Below the pieces are notes generated by a model, which did no database searches, was not told the DNA's origin, and worked only from the letters and a program-made list of their open reading frames with translations. The translations under genes and the position numbers were made by a program. Source: Pedobacter sp. MC2016-14 (GTDB lineage: Bacteria; Bacteroidota; Bacteroidia; Sphingobacteriales; Sphingobacteriaceae). From it: 64,000 bases of DNA. The DNA lies in NCBI RefSeq assembly GCF_020991475.1, contig NZ_JAJMPA010000001.1, positions 1,550,001 through 1,614,000 on the forward strand. The letters are read 5' to 3'. This document shows positions 18,310 to 27,609 of the stretch, in pieces (the stretch's first letter is position 1; each line of letters begins with the position of its first letter).

Positions 18310-18418
18310 ACAACACAACTCTTAGGTTTATGTTTGTCCTTCTTAGCAATAATGTAAGAAAGGGGGATTTGACTTATATATTAAGGTGTTAGCAGTAATT
18401 TGCCAGGGTGCAATGTCG

Positions 18419-21001
18419 TCAGTTTAAAGGCAGGCTAAAATGAAATGTTGAACCTTGATCGGGTTCACTTTCTACCCATATTTTTCCATGATGATGGTTA
18501 ATGATCTCTGAGCAAAGGTAGAGCCCAATTCCAAATCCAGAGATGAGATGCATTTGGTTGCTTTCTACCCGGTAAAAGCGGTCAAAAAGTTTTGGAATAT
18601 CAGCAGCAGCAATACCCATTCCAAAGTCTTTTACACTGATTTGAGCTGCAGAGGCGGTGGTTTGACACTGTATTTCTATTTTTTTTATGCCATTAGGCGA
18701 ATATTTAATGGCATTGCTGATCATATTTGAAATCACCGATCCAATTTTATCGCGGTCGGCTTTTACAAGAACAGGCGCGCAAGGTTTAAATATAATTTCG
18801 TGAGCGGTAGAAAGTAGTTCTGCCTCTTCAATATTTTCTCTAACCAGCTCATCCAAATAGAACTCCTGTAGCACGAGATGAATTTTGCCCGATTCTAGTC
18901 GGGAGATGTTTAGAAACCCATTGATCAGGGTAGTCATTCTTTTTACCTGGTCAGTAACTTTGCTCAGTACATTTATAGCAAAGGAATCCTCCTGTTTTTT
19001 AGCCTTGGAATGTAAGATTTGTGCATAGCCATTTAAGGAGGTTAATGGGGTTTTCAATTCATGACTTACCATCCCAATAAAATCATTCTTCCGCTGCTCA
19101 TCTTGTTTTTGTTCAGTAATGTCCATTACTACACCAGAAAATATAGTATAGTTGCCCTGGTTATCCTGATGAATTTTACCCAATGAGCGTAACCATATGA
19201 TTTTCTCGTCGTTAAATCGTCTCATGGTATAAGTCATATCGTAAACTCCACCATGAGTAATGGCTTGCTCAATTTCCCATTCCAGTTTTTGCCTGTAATC
19301 ATCTGTTACCCGGGAGATGGCCTGCTCATAGGTCATTGGCTCAGAACCTTCATATCCAAATAAAACAGCAAGTGTTGGGTTGTATTCTAATGCGTTAGTT
19401 GCAGCATTAATATACCATGAGCCCATTCTGGCCGCTTCAATGGCCAGTCCAAGTTTAACCTCTGCACTTTCTTTTTCGTTACGTGCATTGACCAGGTCAG
19501 TTACATTTGTAGCTACGATAATCACCTCTTCAATGCTGTCCTGGCTTGTTTTTACTGGTTTAAAAATGAAGTTAAAATAACCGTCTTCCGGCTGCCCATC
19601 TGATTCAAATTGCGCACGAACCTCATTTCCATAATACGTTTCGCCAGATCTGGATACCATTTTTAACAACTCCTGTAATGGCCGTCGCTCTTGCTCAGAT
19701 AAGGCTGCCCGGAGTGATTTCCCTATAATGTCTGATTGTTTGTTCAGGATCTTAAGCCCTTCATCATTTACAGCATCAATGACATAATCTGTTCCTTTTA
19801 AAACACAAATGGCCACAGGTGCCTCTATAATCAGGTTCCGGAACCGGGCTTCGCTCCTGGCTAGTACAGCAATTAACCGGTCCTGGTTTTCCTGAGCTTC
19901 ATGCAATTCCTCGTTTGTGGCAGCAAGCTCTTCGTTAGCGGCCGACAGCTCTTCATTAATGGCTGATTGCTCTTCCATTAATTGTTGTTCACGGATCCGT
20001 GCAAGTGCACGGCCGGTCACGTCAATAGTCAAAGCCACTATGCTGTGTGTGTTACCCTGATTATCTTTAATTGGGGTGTAAGAAAAATCTCTGTATACAG
20101 GAGTTTTAACACCATCTATGATCAGTTCTGCATAGGCTTCGCTTTTGCTAAACGGGCTTCCCGTAACATATACTTCATTTAATATCTCTGGAAATTCCTG
20201 ATCCAGGAGCTCGGGCATAACTTCCGTTAGCGGTTTGCCAATGATGTTCTTTTTACGCTTCCATAATTGCAGCAGTTTAGCATTAACCAGCTCAAGATTC
20301 ATTTCAGCGCCTTTAAGTACACATATACCTGCGGGCACTTCATTGAGAATGGTTTCCATGAGAATATGCTGCGATGTCAATTCGGCTTGCGCCAGAAGAA
20401 GGTCTGCTGTTCTCAATGATACCTTATTCTCCAGTTCATTGTTCAGCTCCTGTAAGTTTTCCTGAGATTGCCTCAGGTTTTCTATGGTGGCATTGAGTTC
20501 TTCATTTGCTGCGGCAAGTTCTTCGTTGGTGGCCGCAAGTTCTTCCTGCAGCGATTGCTCATTGGCCTTTGCCAAATCCAACTGCTTTTGAATAAGAAGG
20601 TGTTCGGTTACATCGGTTACGCTAATCACTGCATAGGCTCCGCTGCCATTGACTTCTATAACCGGAAGCAGTTCCAGCTTCCACCACCGCTGAATGCGCA
20701 GGCCATTGCTGATGATAAAAGTTTCAAATTCAGGTATGTTGGTCTGTTCATTATTTTGTATGGCATACGCCAGGCAACTATCTAAAAGTTGTTGTTGTCC
20801 ATTTGTTCCATCTTTTTCCAGCTTCAATAAGTCAAAAAGCGATTGACCTGAGGCATGTGCTTCCGCTATGCCGGTTAATCTTGAAAAGGAATCGTTAATT
20901 GAAATGACCGTGTAAACTGAAGCATCTGTTCTAACAATGATGCGCGGAACATTCATTGTAAAGTACGCCCTGAAGAATGTGTCTTTTAATTTTTCCATCA
21001 A
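18419..21001 (-). CDS. Multi-PAS sensor histidine kinase
   Basis: 860 aa with no clear transmembrane segments. Domain order: PAS (about 15-125), a Glu/Asn-rich coiled coil built from repeated ATNEELAAANEEL, a second PAS (about 215-335), another such coiled coil, PAS three (about 385-505), PAS/PAC four (about 525-635), then HisKA with the phospho-accepting histidine at 647 (MVSHELKTPLTSL) and HATPase_c (NMISNAIKYSPNG, VKDFGMGIAA, FGIGLYLC). No response regulator is adjacent. It lies 133 bp upstream of the DUF892-katE genes on the same strand, so a stress-sensing role is possible. Confidence 0.93.
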   Translation of the reverse strand: MMEKLKDTFFRAYFTMNVPRIIVRTDASVYTVISINDSFSRLTGIAEAHASGQSLFDLLKLEKDGTNGQQQLLDSCLAYAIQNNEQTNIPEFETFIISNGLRIQRWWKLELLPVIEVNGSGAYAVISVTDVTEHLLIQKQLDLAKANEQSLQEELAATNEELAAANEELNATIENLRQSQENLQELNNELENKVSLRTADLLLAQAELTSQHILMETILNEVPAGICVLKGAEMNLELVNAKLLQLWKRKKNIIGKPLTEVMPELLDQEFPEILNEVYVTGSPFSKSEAYAELIIDGVKTPVYRDFSYTPIKDNQGNTHSIVALTIDVTGRALARIREQQLMEEQSAINEELSAANEELAATNEELHEAQENQDRLIAVLARSEARFRNLIIEAPVAICVLKGTDYVIDAVNDEGLKILNKQSDIIGKSLRAALSEQERRPLQELLKMVSRSGETYYGNEVRAQFESDGQPEDGYFNFIFKPVKTSQDSIEEVIIVATNVTDLVNARNEKESAEVKLGLAIEAARMGSWYINAATNALEYNPTLAVLFGYEGSEPMTYEQAISRVTDDYRQKLEWEIEQAITHGGVYDMTYTMRRFNDEKIIWLRSLGKIHQDNQGNYTIFSGVVMDITEQKQDEQRKNDFIGMVSHELKTPLTSLNGYAQILHSKAKKQEDSFAINVLSKVTDQVKRMTTLINGFLNISRLESGKIHLVLQEFYLDELVRENIEEAELLSTAHEIIFKPCAPVLVKADRDKIGSVISNMISNAIKYSPNGIKKIEIQCQTTASAAQISVKDFGMGIAAADIPKLFDRFYRVESNQMHLISGFGIGLYLCSEIINHHHGKIWVESEPDQGSTFHFSLPLN

Positions 21002-21312
21002 AATTAGCCCAATAAGGGCGAAGATAAATAAGCTATAGGTAATATACCAACTCTGTACTTCTTTTTGAGCTATTTAAAATGATATTGTAAGTTTAAATAG
21101 CTATTTAATGGAGATAAATGTAAGAAACGTTCTAAATAACGGCGCTTCTTTATTTTTATTTGACTAAATTTGATGGTCATGAAAAAATAGGTGATGAATA
21201 TCATTTTTGTTTAAAAGTGGTTGTTTTATTTTTGGAAGGCAGTATAACTTAGGTATTTTCATATTTTCTGTTAATCTTGAAAACCTAATCGTTAAATTTT
21301 TATTTGTAAGGT
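21002..21312. promoter_or_regulatory. Intergenic region between divergent kinase and acyl-CoA dehydrogenase
   Basis: No gene is apparent in these 311 bp. An 11-bp perfect inverted repeat (AGCTATTTAAA at 21068-21078, TTTAAATAGCT at 21092-21102) lies 67 bp from the kinase start. A Bacteroidota-like -7 box, TAAATTTG, is at 21165-21172 in plus orientation, but no -33 TTTG is correctly spaced. The region should hold both promoters. Confidence 0.4.
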
Positions 21313-22818
21313 ATGAGTATTACTATAACTAACAGTGTGTTTTCAACATTCATTGAAAACTTCAGGACTAATTTGAAGCAATTGTTTCATCAAACATATA
21401 ACATTGATGAACTAAGTGCTGAACGGGGATTGCCTGCTGATTTGCTGGATGGAATTATGAAAATGCGTCCGCTGTCTGTAGCTATTCCTGAAGAATATGG
21501 TGGACGTGGTGTTATCGTAAAGGAATGCCTCAGCGTATTGGCTGCGGCATCGTATGAGTCTCTTCCTTTATCGCTTACGTTCGGCATTAACATCGCCTTG
21601 TTTTTAGAGCCGCTTTCTAAATACGGTGACTCTTCTGTTAAGATGGGTGTTTTTAGCCGTTTTCTGGAAAATCAGAACATGGGTGGTTTAATGATTACCG
21701 AACCCAATTATGGAAGTGATGCCTTAAATATGAAAACCAGTAATAAATTAACCCCGGATGGCTATCATATTAAAGGGACTAAACACTGGCAGGGACTTAC
21801 TGGCATGGCAGATTACTGGCTGATTGCGAGCCGGAAAGAAAATGACAATGGTGAACTGGGACGGGACATAGATTTTTTTCTGTGCGACAATACATTGCCG
21901 GGACAGCAAATCAAAGTAACGGAATACTACGATAATCCTGGTTTGTTAATGATCCCTTATGGCTTAAATGAACTAGACATCGTAGTTCCGGAGTACCATA
22001 AATTGAAACCAGAGAGTACAGGCATTAAAATGATGCTTGATATTTTACATAGGAGCAGGCTGCAATTTCCGGGAATGGGAATGGGCTTTATCCATAGGAT
22101 GCTGGATGAGGCGGTGCAACATTGCAACAACAGAATTGTAGGCGGAAGCAACCTGCTGGCGATGGATAATGTGCAGTTTCAAATCACCAGGTTACAATCA
22201 GCCTATACCATTTGCTCTGCAATGTGTGCCCGCAGCAGTGCAATCAGCGGAATTGACCATAGCCTGGCCGCTGAGGGCCTTGAAGCAAATGCCATGAAAG
22301 CAGTAGTAACAGATTTAATGCAGGAATCTGCACAGCTTTTGGTTCAGCTTTCTGGTGCAAATGGGTATAGGACCAGTCATATTGGCGGCCGTGGAATTAT
22401 GGATAGTCGTCCTTTTCAGATTTTTGAAGGCTCTAATGAAATGTTGTATGCGCAAATTGCAGATATGGTTTTACGCGCTATGAAAAAGGAAAAGCAAAGC
22501 CATTTGTACGAGTTTTTAAAGTTATTTAAGCCTACAGCGAGAGCGAGTGCACATTTCCAGAATGACCTTTCCTTTACCATCAGTACTGAAATTCCACAAC
22601 GGAAACTGGTAGATCTGGGTAAAGCTTTGGCAAGAGTAGTATGTGCGGGCTATGTGCTTGAGTTAGAAGATAAAGGTTTTAGGAAAGATTTGGCAGAACA
22701 TAGCATTTTAAGTTTAAAACAGGAAGTTGCTACTTTGATATGCGCTTTCCAATTCGACAATACCATCACCACCGTGAAGGATTACCTCGATGGTAGTGCA
22801 TGGTTTGATTTTGTATAG
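21313..22818 (+). CDS. Acyl-CoA dehydrogenase family protein
   Basis: 501 aa. FAD-dependent acyl-CoA dehydrogenase core: N-terminal helical domain with VAIPEEYGGRG, the substrate/flavin strand motif GGLMITEPNYGSDALNMKT, the middle beta domain (KGTKHWQGLTGMADYWLIA) and the C-terminal helical domain with GANGYRTSHIGGRGIMDSRP and FEGSNEMLY. Acts in oxidation of acyl-CoA or a related thioester; chain specificity cannot be read from sequence. It is followed after 41 bp by ppnP, and the two may be cotranscribed. Confidence 0.93.
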   Translation: MSITITNSVFSTFIENFRTNLKQLFHQTYNIDELSAERGLPADLLDGIMKMRPLSVAIPEEYGGRGVIVKECLSVLAAASYESLPLSLTFGINIALFLEPLSKYGDSSVKMGVFSRFLENQNMGGLMITEPNYGSDALNMKTSNKLTPDGYHIKGTKHWQGLTGMADYWLIASRKENDNGELGRDIDFFLCDNTLPGQQIKVTEYYDNPGLLMIPYGLNELDIVVPEYHKLKPESTGIKMMLDILHRSRLQFPGMGMGFIHRMLDEAVQHCNNRIVGGSNLLAMDNVQFQITRLQSAYTICSAMCARSSAISGIDHSLAAEGLEANAMKAVVTDLMQESAQLLVQLSGANGYRTSHIGGRGIMDSRPFQIFEGSNEMLYAQIADMVLRAMKKEKQSHLYEFLKLFKPTARASAHFQNDLSFTISTEIPQRKLVDLGKALARVVCAGYVLELEDKGFRKDLAEHSILSLKQEVATLICAFQFDNTITTVKDYLDGSAWFDFV

Positions 22819-22859
22819 AATTAAGTGTAATTTCAGCCACAACAAAAGATTAATTAAGC

Positions 22860-23168
22860 ATGAGTGAATTGAATAGTTCCGTAATTGAGCCTGTGGCTCA
22901 CAACACTTATTTTGAAGGCAAAGTACAAAGCCTGGGTTTGGCTACTGCAGCTGGCAAAGCCACTGTTGGCGTGATGAAAAAGGGGACGTATACATTTTCA
23001 ACCTCCTCTCCGGAAAAAATGATTGTGATTGCCGGTCAGCTTCATTTAAAATTAGCTGATGGGTCCTTTAAAATATATGAAGAGCAGGGTGAATTTGATG
23101 TGGCTGCAAATACTTCATTTGAAGTAATGTGCGACGCTGACGTGGCTTATCTGTGTTATTACGCCTAA
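22860..23168 (+). CDS. ppnP: Pyrimidine/purine nucleoside phosphorylase PpnP
   Basis: 102-aa single cupin matching the PpnP (formerly DUF1255/YaiE) family: YFEGKVQSLGLA, KATVGVMKKGTYTFSTSSPEKM and the final AYLCYYA are the family blocks, and length equals the E. coli protein (94 aa) plus a short N-terminal extension. It cleaves nucleosides with phosphate to base and ribose-1-phosphate. A small conserved gene of unknown role starts 15 bp later. Confidence 0.93.
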   Translation: MSELNSSVIEPVAHNTYFEGKVQSLGLATAAGKATVGVMKKGTYTFSTSSPEKMIVIAGQLHLKLADGSFKIYEEQGEFDVAANTSFEVMCDADVAYLCYYA

Positions 23169-23183
23169 TAGTGACGCTTAAGC

Positions 23184-23447
23184 ATGCATGAAATTAAATA
23201 CCGCTATGTTGAGTTCAATGAACAGATCCTGCAAGACTGGATAGAGAATGGCGTAAAATATGTGAAGATGCTGGAGGTAGAGGTTCGCGGGCCCTACGAA
23301 GCGTTTGAATTGGTGCCCAATTCAGAAATGCCTGAAACCGGTGATATGATCCACAGTATCCATTCAGAAGAAATAGCAGACCTGCTGATCAGGATGGAAA
23401 AAATAAAATTCCTGGTTCATGAAGTGTACCTGGAAGAGATGGAATAA
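23184..23447 (+). CDS. Small acidic hypothetical protein
   Basis: 87 aa, acidic, without signal peptide or membrane helix (MHEIKYRYVEFNEQILQDW...). It starts 15 bp after ppnP and ends at the terminator at 23446, so it is the end of the acyl-CoA dehydrogenase-ppnP transcript. I do not recognise the family. Codon use is consistent with its neighbours and the frame is clean, so the gene is probably real. Confidence 0.75.
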   Translation: MHEIKYRYVEFNEQILQDWIENGVKYVKMLEVEVRGPYEAFELVPNSEMPETGDMIHSIHSEEIADLLIRMEKIKFLVHEVYLEEME

Positions 23448-23480
23448 AAAAGCGCAGTTCATTTAAAACTGCGCTTTTTT
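23446..23480. terminator. Bidirectional terminator
   Basis: A6-GCGCAGTT (23446-23459) pairs perfectly with AACTGCGC-T6 (23467-23480) over a 7-nt loop. It serves the plus-strand 87-aa gene and the convergent minus-strand Dabb gene. Confidence 0.9.
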
Positions 23481-23777
23481 TTATATCGAATCGTAAATGG
23501 TTACTTTTTCAAACAAGCCTCTAAATTCTTCTAAAAAGGCCTTGTGCAATTCATGAACCTGATAAACATCGTGTCCGGCAAGGTCTTCAAAAAATAGCAC
23601 TAAAGAGAAAGTATAGGTCACATCAACCACCGCACGCTCAATTATTGAGGGCACTCCGACATGGAATTGTTTAACCGTTTCTATTTTTTCAAGAGATTCA
23701 AGACTTTTCCTAAAAGCAACTTTCTGATCTTCTGTGGTGTCTGGTTTTAGCCAGAACAATACGTGGTGAGCTAACAT
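23481..23777 (-). CDS. Dabb (stress-responsive A/B barrel) domain protein
   Basis: 98-aa protein that is a single dimeric alpha/beta-barrel domain (AHHVLFWLKPDTTEDQKVAF, then VDVTYTFSLVLFFEDLAGHDVYQVHELHKAF). Dabb proteins include stress-induced plant proteins and small decarboxylase/cyclase-like enzymes; the function here is unknown. It stands alone, with its own promoter-like boxes upstream. Confidence 0.9.
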   Translation of the reverse strand: MLAHHVLFWLKPDTTEDQKVAFRKSLESLEKIETVKQFHVGVPSIIERAVVDVTYTFSLVLFFEDLAGHDVYQVHELHKAFLEEFRGLFEKVTIYDSI

Positions 23778-23793
23778 ATAATGAGTTTTTTTC

Positions 23794-23826
23794 CAAAGTT
23801 AGGGATAAAACCATTACCTTACTAAA
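23794..23826 (-). promoter_or_regulatory. Bacteroidota-type promoter for the Dabb gene
   Basis: On the minus strand TAACTTTG (complement of 23794-23801) fits the -7 consensus TAnnTTTG exactly, and TTTA (complement of 23823-23826) lies 21 bp upstream at the -33 position, one base off TTTG. The expected start point is just before the gene's ATG at 23777. Confidence 0.45.
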
Positions 23827-23863
23827 TATTGGTAATCTGCCTCTATTTGATCTCCCATTCCTT

Positions 23864-24454
23864 TTGGAAAAAATATTCGATACGCTCATTGAGAGCTTTA
23901 TAACCAATAAAATAGGTATAGCTGATGATTTTTTAAGTGCTGCACTGTCAGGACATTTAAAAGATAATTTGATACAACTTTATCAGGAGCAACGGCTGCA
24001 GAAAGCTGGTTTGGGTAATGATAGTTTGATTGTGCAGGATCAGTTATTTAGGGGCGATGTAATCTATTGGCTGGACCGTGAACATAACAATTCTTTTGAG
24101 AACGAATTTTTTGACCTGATGGATAGCTTTGTGAGCTATTTAAACCGCAGTTGCTACACTGGTATTACCGGGTATGAGTTCCATTATACCATGTATGAGG
24201 AAGGAAGCTTTTATAAAAGACATCTGGATCAGTTTCGGAATAATGACAGCCGGCAATTTTCAATGATTATGTATTTGAATGCAGATTGGCAGGTCATTGA
24301 TGGAGGGGAATTGTGTATTCATCAGGATGGAAAAGCTGAGTGTATTGCTCCGCAAAGTGGCAAAAGTGTGTTTTTTAAAAGCAGTGAGCTGGAACATGAA
24401 GTGTTGATGACCCATAAGGCCAGAATGAGTATCACTGGCTGGCTTAAGATTTAA
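23864..24454 (+). CDS. 2-oxoglutarate/Fe(II)-dependent oxygenase
   Basis: 196-aa prolyl-4-hydroxylase-like dioxygenase. The facial triad is visible as H-x-D in KRHLDQF and the distal histidine in LEHEVLMT, with the 2-oxoglutarate-binding arginine in KARMSITGW. No ATG is available, so it starts at TTG 23864 (MEKIFDTLIE). Members hydroxylate prolyl or other protein residues, or small molecules; the substrate cannot be stated. Confidence 0.88.
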   Translation: MEKIFDTLIESFITNKIGIADDFLSAALSGHLKDNLIQLYQEQRLQKAGLGNDSLIVQDQLFRGDVIYWLDREHNNSFENEFFDLMDSFVSYLNRSCYTGITGYEFHYTMYEEGSFYKRHLDQFRNNDSRQFSMIMYLNADWQVIDGGELCIHQDGKAECIAPQSGKSVFFKSSELEHEVLMTHKARMSITGWLKI

Positions 24455-24529
24455 TGGCTATCCTTTGGTATTTTGGGATAGAATAGATAGTTTTAAAATC
24501 TTATTGTTATTATCCTAAATTACTAATAA

Positions 24530-25327
24530 ATGAATAGAGCAAATTTAAAAACCCTTATCGTTTTCTTTGTGCTGATTGCAGGTACATTTACAGGGCTTAA
24601 AGCACAAACGGTAACATTAGATTATTATTTTAACCGTGAAGTGCACGATGTGAATGGTAAGCCAGTACGCTGGCATTACTTATGGGATGAAAAGGAGTGG
24701 TCTGGTTTTATGATTTGGGGAGAGTTATTTAAAAAGAACGGCGCGAAACTGGATTCCCTGAATACAAGGCCAACTCTGGCTAATCTTAAAGGTACTTCTG
24801 TTTATATTATTGTAGATCCGGACACCAGAAAAGAAAGCCCTGCGCCTAATTATATTCAGGAAGAAGATGCCTCGCAAATTGCTGCCTGGGTAAAAAAAGG
24901 CGGAGTACTGGTGATGATGGCTAATGACAGCGTAAACGTAGAACTGCCGCATTTTAACATTCTTGCCGGAAAGTTTGGGATGCACTTTAACAGCGATTTG
25001 CAACTTCACGTTACCGATGACGCCCATTTTAGTGATGGTGCAATAGATATTGTAAACAATCCTGTATTTAAAACATCTAAAAGAGTATTTTTAAAAGATG
25101 TGTGTAGCATCAGCACTCCAGCTAATGCAGAGGTAATTTTAAAATCTGCAAAGACAGGTGCTACTATTGCGGCCACGGTTAAATATGGAAAAGGAACTGT
25201 GTTTGCTGTTGGTGATCCCTGGTTGTACAATGAATATGTGAACGGCAGACTTCCGGCTGAATATGAAAATGATAAGGCTGCATCTGATCTTGCCATTTGG
25301 TTGCTCCAGCAAACAAAAAATAAGTAA
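24530..25327 (+). CDS. Secreted DUF4350/GATase-like protein
   Basis: 265 aa with a signal peptide (LIVFFVLIAGTFTGLKAQ). The mature part resembles the DUF4350/class-I GATase-like fold found in Bacteroidota, often next to or fused to unsaturated glucuronyl hydrolases (segments SVYIIVDPDTRKESP, AAWVKKGGVLVMMANDS, YGKGTVFAVGDPWLYNEY). No catalytic cysteine is evident, so a carbohydrate-binding or structural role is more likely than catalysis. It is isolated and converges on the GH3 gene. Confidence 0.75.
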   Translation: MNRANLKTLIVFFVLIAGTFTGLKAQTVTLDYYFNREVHDVNGKPVRWHYLWDEKEWSGFMIWGELFKKNGAKLDSLNTRPTLANLKGTSVYIIVDPDTRKESPAPNYIQEEDASQIAAWVKKGGVLVMMANDSVNVELPHFNILAGKFGMHFNSDLQLHVTDDAHFSDGAIDIVNNPVFKTSKRVFLKDVCSISTPANAEVILKSAKTGATIAATVKYGKGTVFAVGDPWLYNEYVNGRLPAEYENDKAASDLAIWLLQQTKNK

Positions 25328-25336
25328 GTAAAAAGA

Positions 25337-26851
25337 TTACTGCTGCATTTGCAGCAGTATCTCTTCTACATATTTTCTTTCGTTTGCCAGTCTTGGTACT
25401 TTATGCTGGCCACCAAGTTTACCTTTAGATTTTAACCAGTTGTAAAACGTATCGTGGGCTGCATTGTGAACTTTCGGCCTTCGAAGGGCCATGTCTTTGA
25501 AGCGTTTTGCATCATAATCAGAATTTACTGCTCTTAAAGTATCGTCAAGCACATCTATAAAAGTCTCAAAATCTGTAGGCTGCTGGTCAAATTCAATGAT
25601 CCATTCGTGGCCTCCAACTTCTTGTCCTTTAAAATAAATGGGGCAAGCCGTGTAATCTTTAACCACAGCACAGGTTGCCTTGCATGCCTTGGTGATGGCC
25701 TGCTCAGCATTGTCTATAATAACTTCTTCACCAAATGCATTGATAAAATGCTTTGTCCTTCCTGTAATGCGAAAGCGGAAAGGGAAGAGGGAACTGAATT
25801 GAATGGTATCTCCAATCATGTACCTCCACAAACCGCCGTTGGTGGAAATGATGATGGCATAATTTTTAAAAAGCTGTACCTGATCAAGCGACAGTGTCTT
25901 AGGGTTTTCCTGACCAATGTCTTCCAGCGGGAGAAATTCATAGTAGATGCCATAGTCGAGCATCAGTAACATTTCATCCGAACTGATTTGATCCTGAATT
26001 CCAAAAAAGCCTTCCGAAGCATTATAGGTTTCCAGATAATACATGTCATCACTTGGAATCAGTTCCTTAAACTGCTCTATATATGGCTTAAAATTTACTG
26101 CACCATGAAAGTAAAGTTCAAGATTAGGCCAAACCTCAAGCAAATTGCTCTTGCCCGTCATTTCCAGTACTTTTTTGGCCAGTACAATGGTCCAGGTAGG
26201 TACGCCAGAAATATTAGTTACATTTTCTTTGATGGTTGCCTCGGCCATTTTTTCCATCTTTTCCTCGTAATTATCCATTAGCGCAATGGAAATTGCCGGC
26301 GTTCTGTAATACTCTGCCCACATGGGTAGGTTTTTGATCAGCACAGCCGATAAGTCGCCATAAAAGGAGTCTTCATTGAGCTGGTTGATCTGATGGCTGC
26401 CGCCTAATACCAGGCCTTTTCCAGTTAAAATCTGATTGTTGGGCCTGTTGTTGCAGAAGATAGAGAGCAGATCTTTGCCACCTTTAAAATGGCATTCCTG
26501 CAAGGACTCTTCAGAAACAGGGATGAACTTGCTGCGGTCACTGGTGGTGCCCGAAGACTTTGCAAACCATTTGATGTCGGATGGCCAGAGAATGTTTTGT
26601 TCTCCTTTTAACATCCGTTCTATGTAAGGTTTTAAGGTGTCGTAGTTTTGAATGGGCACCCGTTCTTTAAACTGCTGCTCATTCTCTATAGATTTATAAT
26701 CATATTTCTTACCCCATTCGGTATTTTCAGCACTGGAAATGAGGGTATGAAACCATTCTTCCTGTACATCCAGGGGGTACTTCATGAACAGCTCGATCTG
26801 ATGAACGCGCTTTTTCATGTACCAGGTAAATATCGAATTTACAATTGCCAT
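25337..26851 (-). CDS. GH3 auxin-responsive-promoter family acyl-adenylating protein
   Basis: 504 aa, a bacterial member of the plant GH3 family of adenylate-forming acyl-acid amido synthetases. Visible blocks are FAKSSGTTSDRSKFIPVS (ATP loop), LETYNASEGFFGIQ and LWRYMIGDTIQF with the following RITGRTKHFINAFGEEV. The bacterial substrate is unknown. It is the third gene of a recJ-lptB-GH3 minus-strand run, 14 bp after lptB, an arrangement I take to be conserved in the group. Confidence 0.92.
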   Translation of the reverse strand: MAIVNSIFTWYMKKRVHQIELFMKYPLDVQEEWFHTLISSAENTEWGKKYDYKSIENEQQFKERVPIQNYDTLKPYIERMLKGEQNILWPSDIKWFAKSSGTTSDRSKFIPVSEESLQECHFKGGKDLLSIFCNNRPNNQILTGKGLVLGGSHQINQLNEDSFYGDLSAVLIKNLPMWAEYYRTPAISIALMDNYEEKMEKMAEATIKENVTNISGVPTWTIVLAKKVLEMTGKSNLLEVWPNLELYFHGAVNFKPYIEQFKELIPSDDMYYLETYNASEGFFGIQDQISSDEMLLMLDYGIYYEFLPLEDIGQENPKTLSLDQVQLFKNYAIIISTNGGLWRYMIGDTIQFSSLFPFRFRITGRTKHFINAFGEEVIIDNAEQAITKACKATCAVVKDYTACPIYFKGQEVGGHEWIIEFDQQPTDFETFIDVLDDTLRAVNSDYDAKRFKDMALRRPKVHNAAHDTFYNWLKSKGKLGGQHKVPRLANERKYVEEILLQMQQ

Positions 26852-26865
26852 GTTTTAAAGATAGG

Positions 26866-27600
26866 TTACAGGTTTTTTTTACGTAAAACGAAGTTTGAAC
26901 CTAAATATACTTTCCGCACCATTTCATTGGCGGCCAATATTTCTGGGGTGCCTGATTCTAATATTTTACCTTCAAAGAGGAGATAGGCACGGTCTGTAAT
27001 AGACAAGGTTTCCTGCACATTATGGTCTGTAATAAGTATGCCTATATTTTTCTTTTTAAGCTTGTACACGATGGACTGAATTTCTTCTACTGCAATAGGG
27101 TCTACACCGGCAAATGGCTCATCCAGCAGGATGAAGTTTGGGCTTGCGGCTAATGCCCTTGCAATTTCAGTACGTCTTCGTTCTCCTCCGGAAAGTAAAT
27201 CGCCCCTGTTTTTTCGCACTTTATGAAGGCTGAATTCATTGATGAGTTCTTCAAGGTTGTGCAGGCGCTCTTCTTTTCCCATATCGGTCATCTCCAGAAT
27301 AGCAAGGATGTTGTCTTCAACAGAGAGTTTCCTGAATACAGAGGCCTCCTGAGCCAGATAACCGATACCTTTTTGTGCCCTGCGGTACATTGGATCGCTG
27401 GTAATATCGGTATCATCTAAAAAGATAGTGCCTTCATTGGGTTTTATTAAACCCACAATCATGTAAAATGAAGTGGTTTTACCGGCGCCGTTAGGCCCAA
27501 GTAAACCAACAATTTCTCCCTGACTTACATTGAAGGATACGTTGTTAACAACTGTTCTTTGTTTATATTTCTTGATTAGATTCTCTGCTCTTAGTATCAT
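26866..27600 (-). CDS. lptB: LPS export ABC transporter ATP-binding protein LptB
   Basis: 244-aa ABC ATPase with Walker [12 protein letters not shown], signature [16 protein letters not shown], Walker [14 protein letters not shown] and switch H in [10 protein letters not shown]. The [12 protein letters not shown] motif after Walker B is diagnostic of LptB, the motor of LptB2FGC, which drives lipopolysaccharide transport from the inner membrane. Start ATG 27600 lies 9 bp after recJ. Confidence 0.96.
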   Translation of the reverse strand: MILRAENLIKKYKQRTVVNNVSFNVSQGEIVGLLGPNGAGKTTSFYMIVGLIKPNEGTIFLDDTDITSDPMYRRAQKGIGYLAQEASVFRKLSVEDNILAILEMTDMGKEERLHNLEELINEFSLHKVRKNRGDLLSGGERRRTEIARALAASPNFILLDEPFAGVDPIAVEEIQSIVYKLKKKNIGILITDHNVQETLSITDRAYLLFEGKILESGTPEILAANEMVRKVYLGSNFVLRKKNL

Positions 27601-27609
27601 CCAGGTATG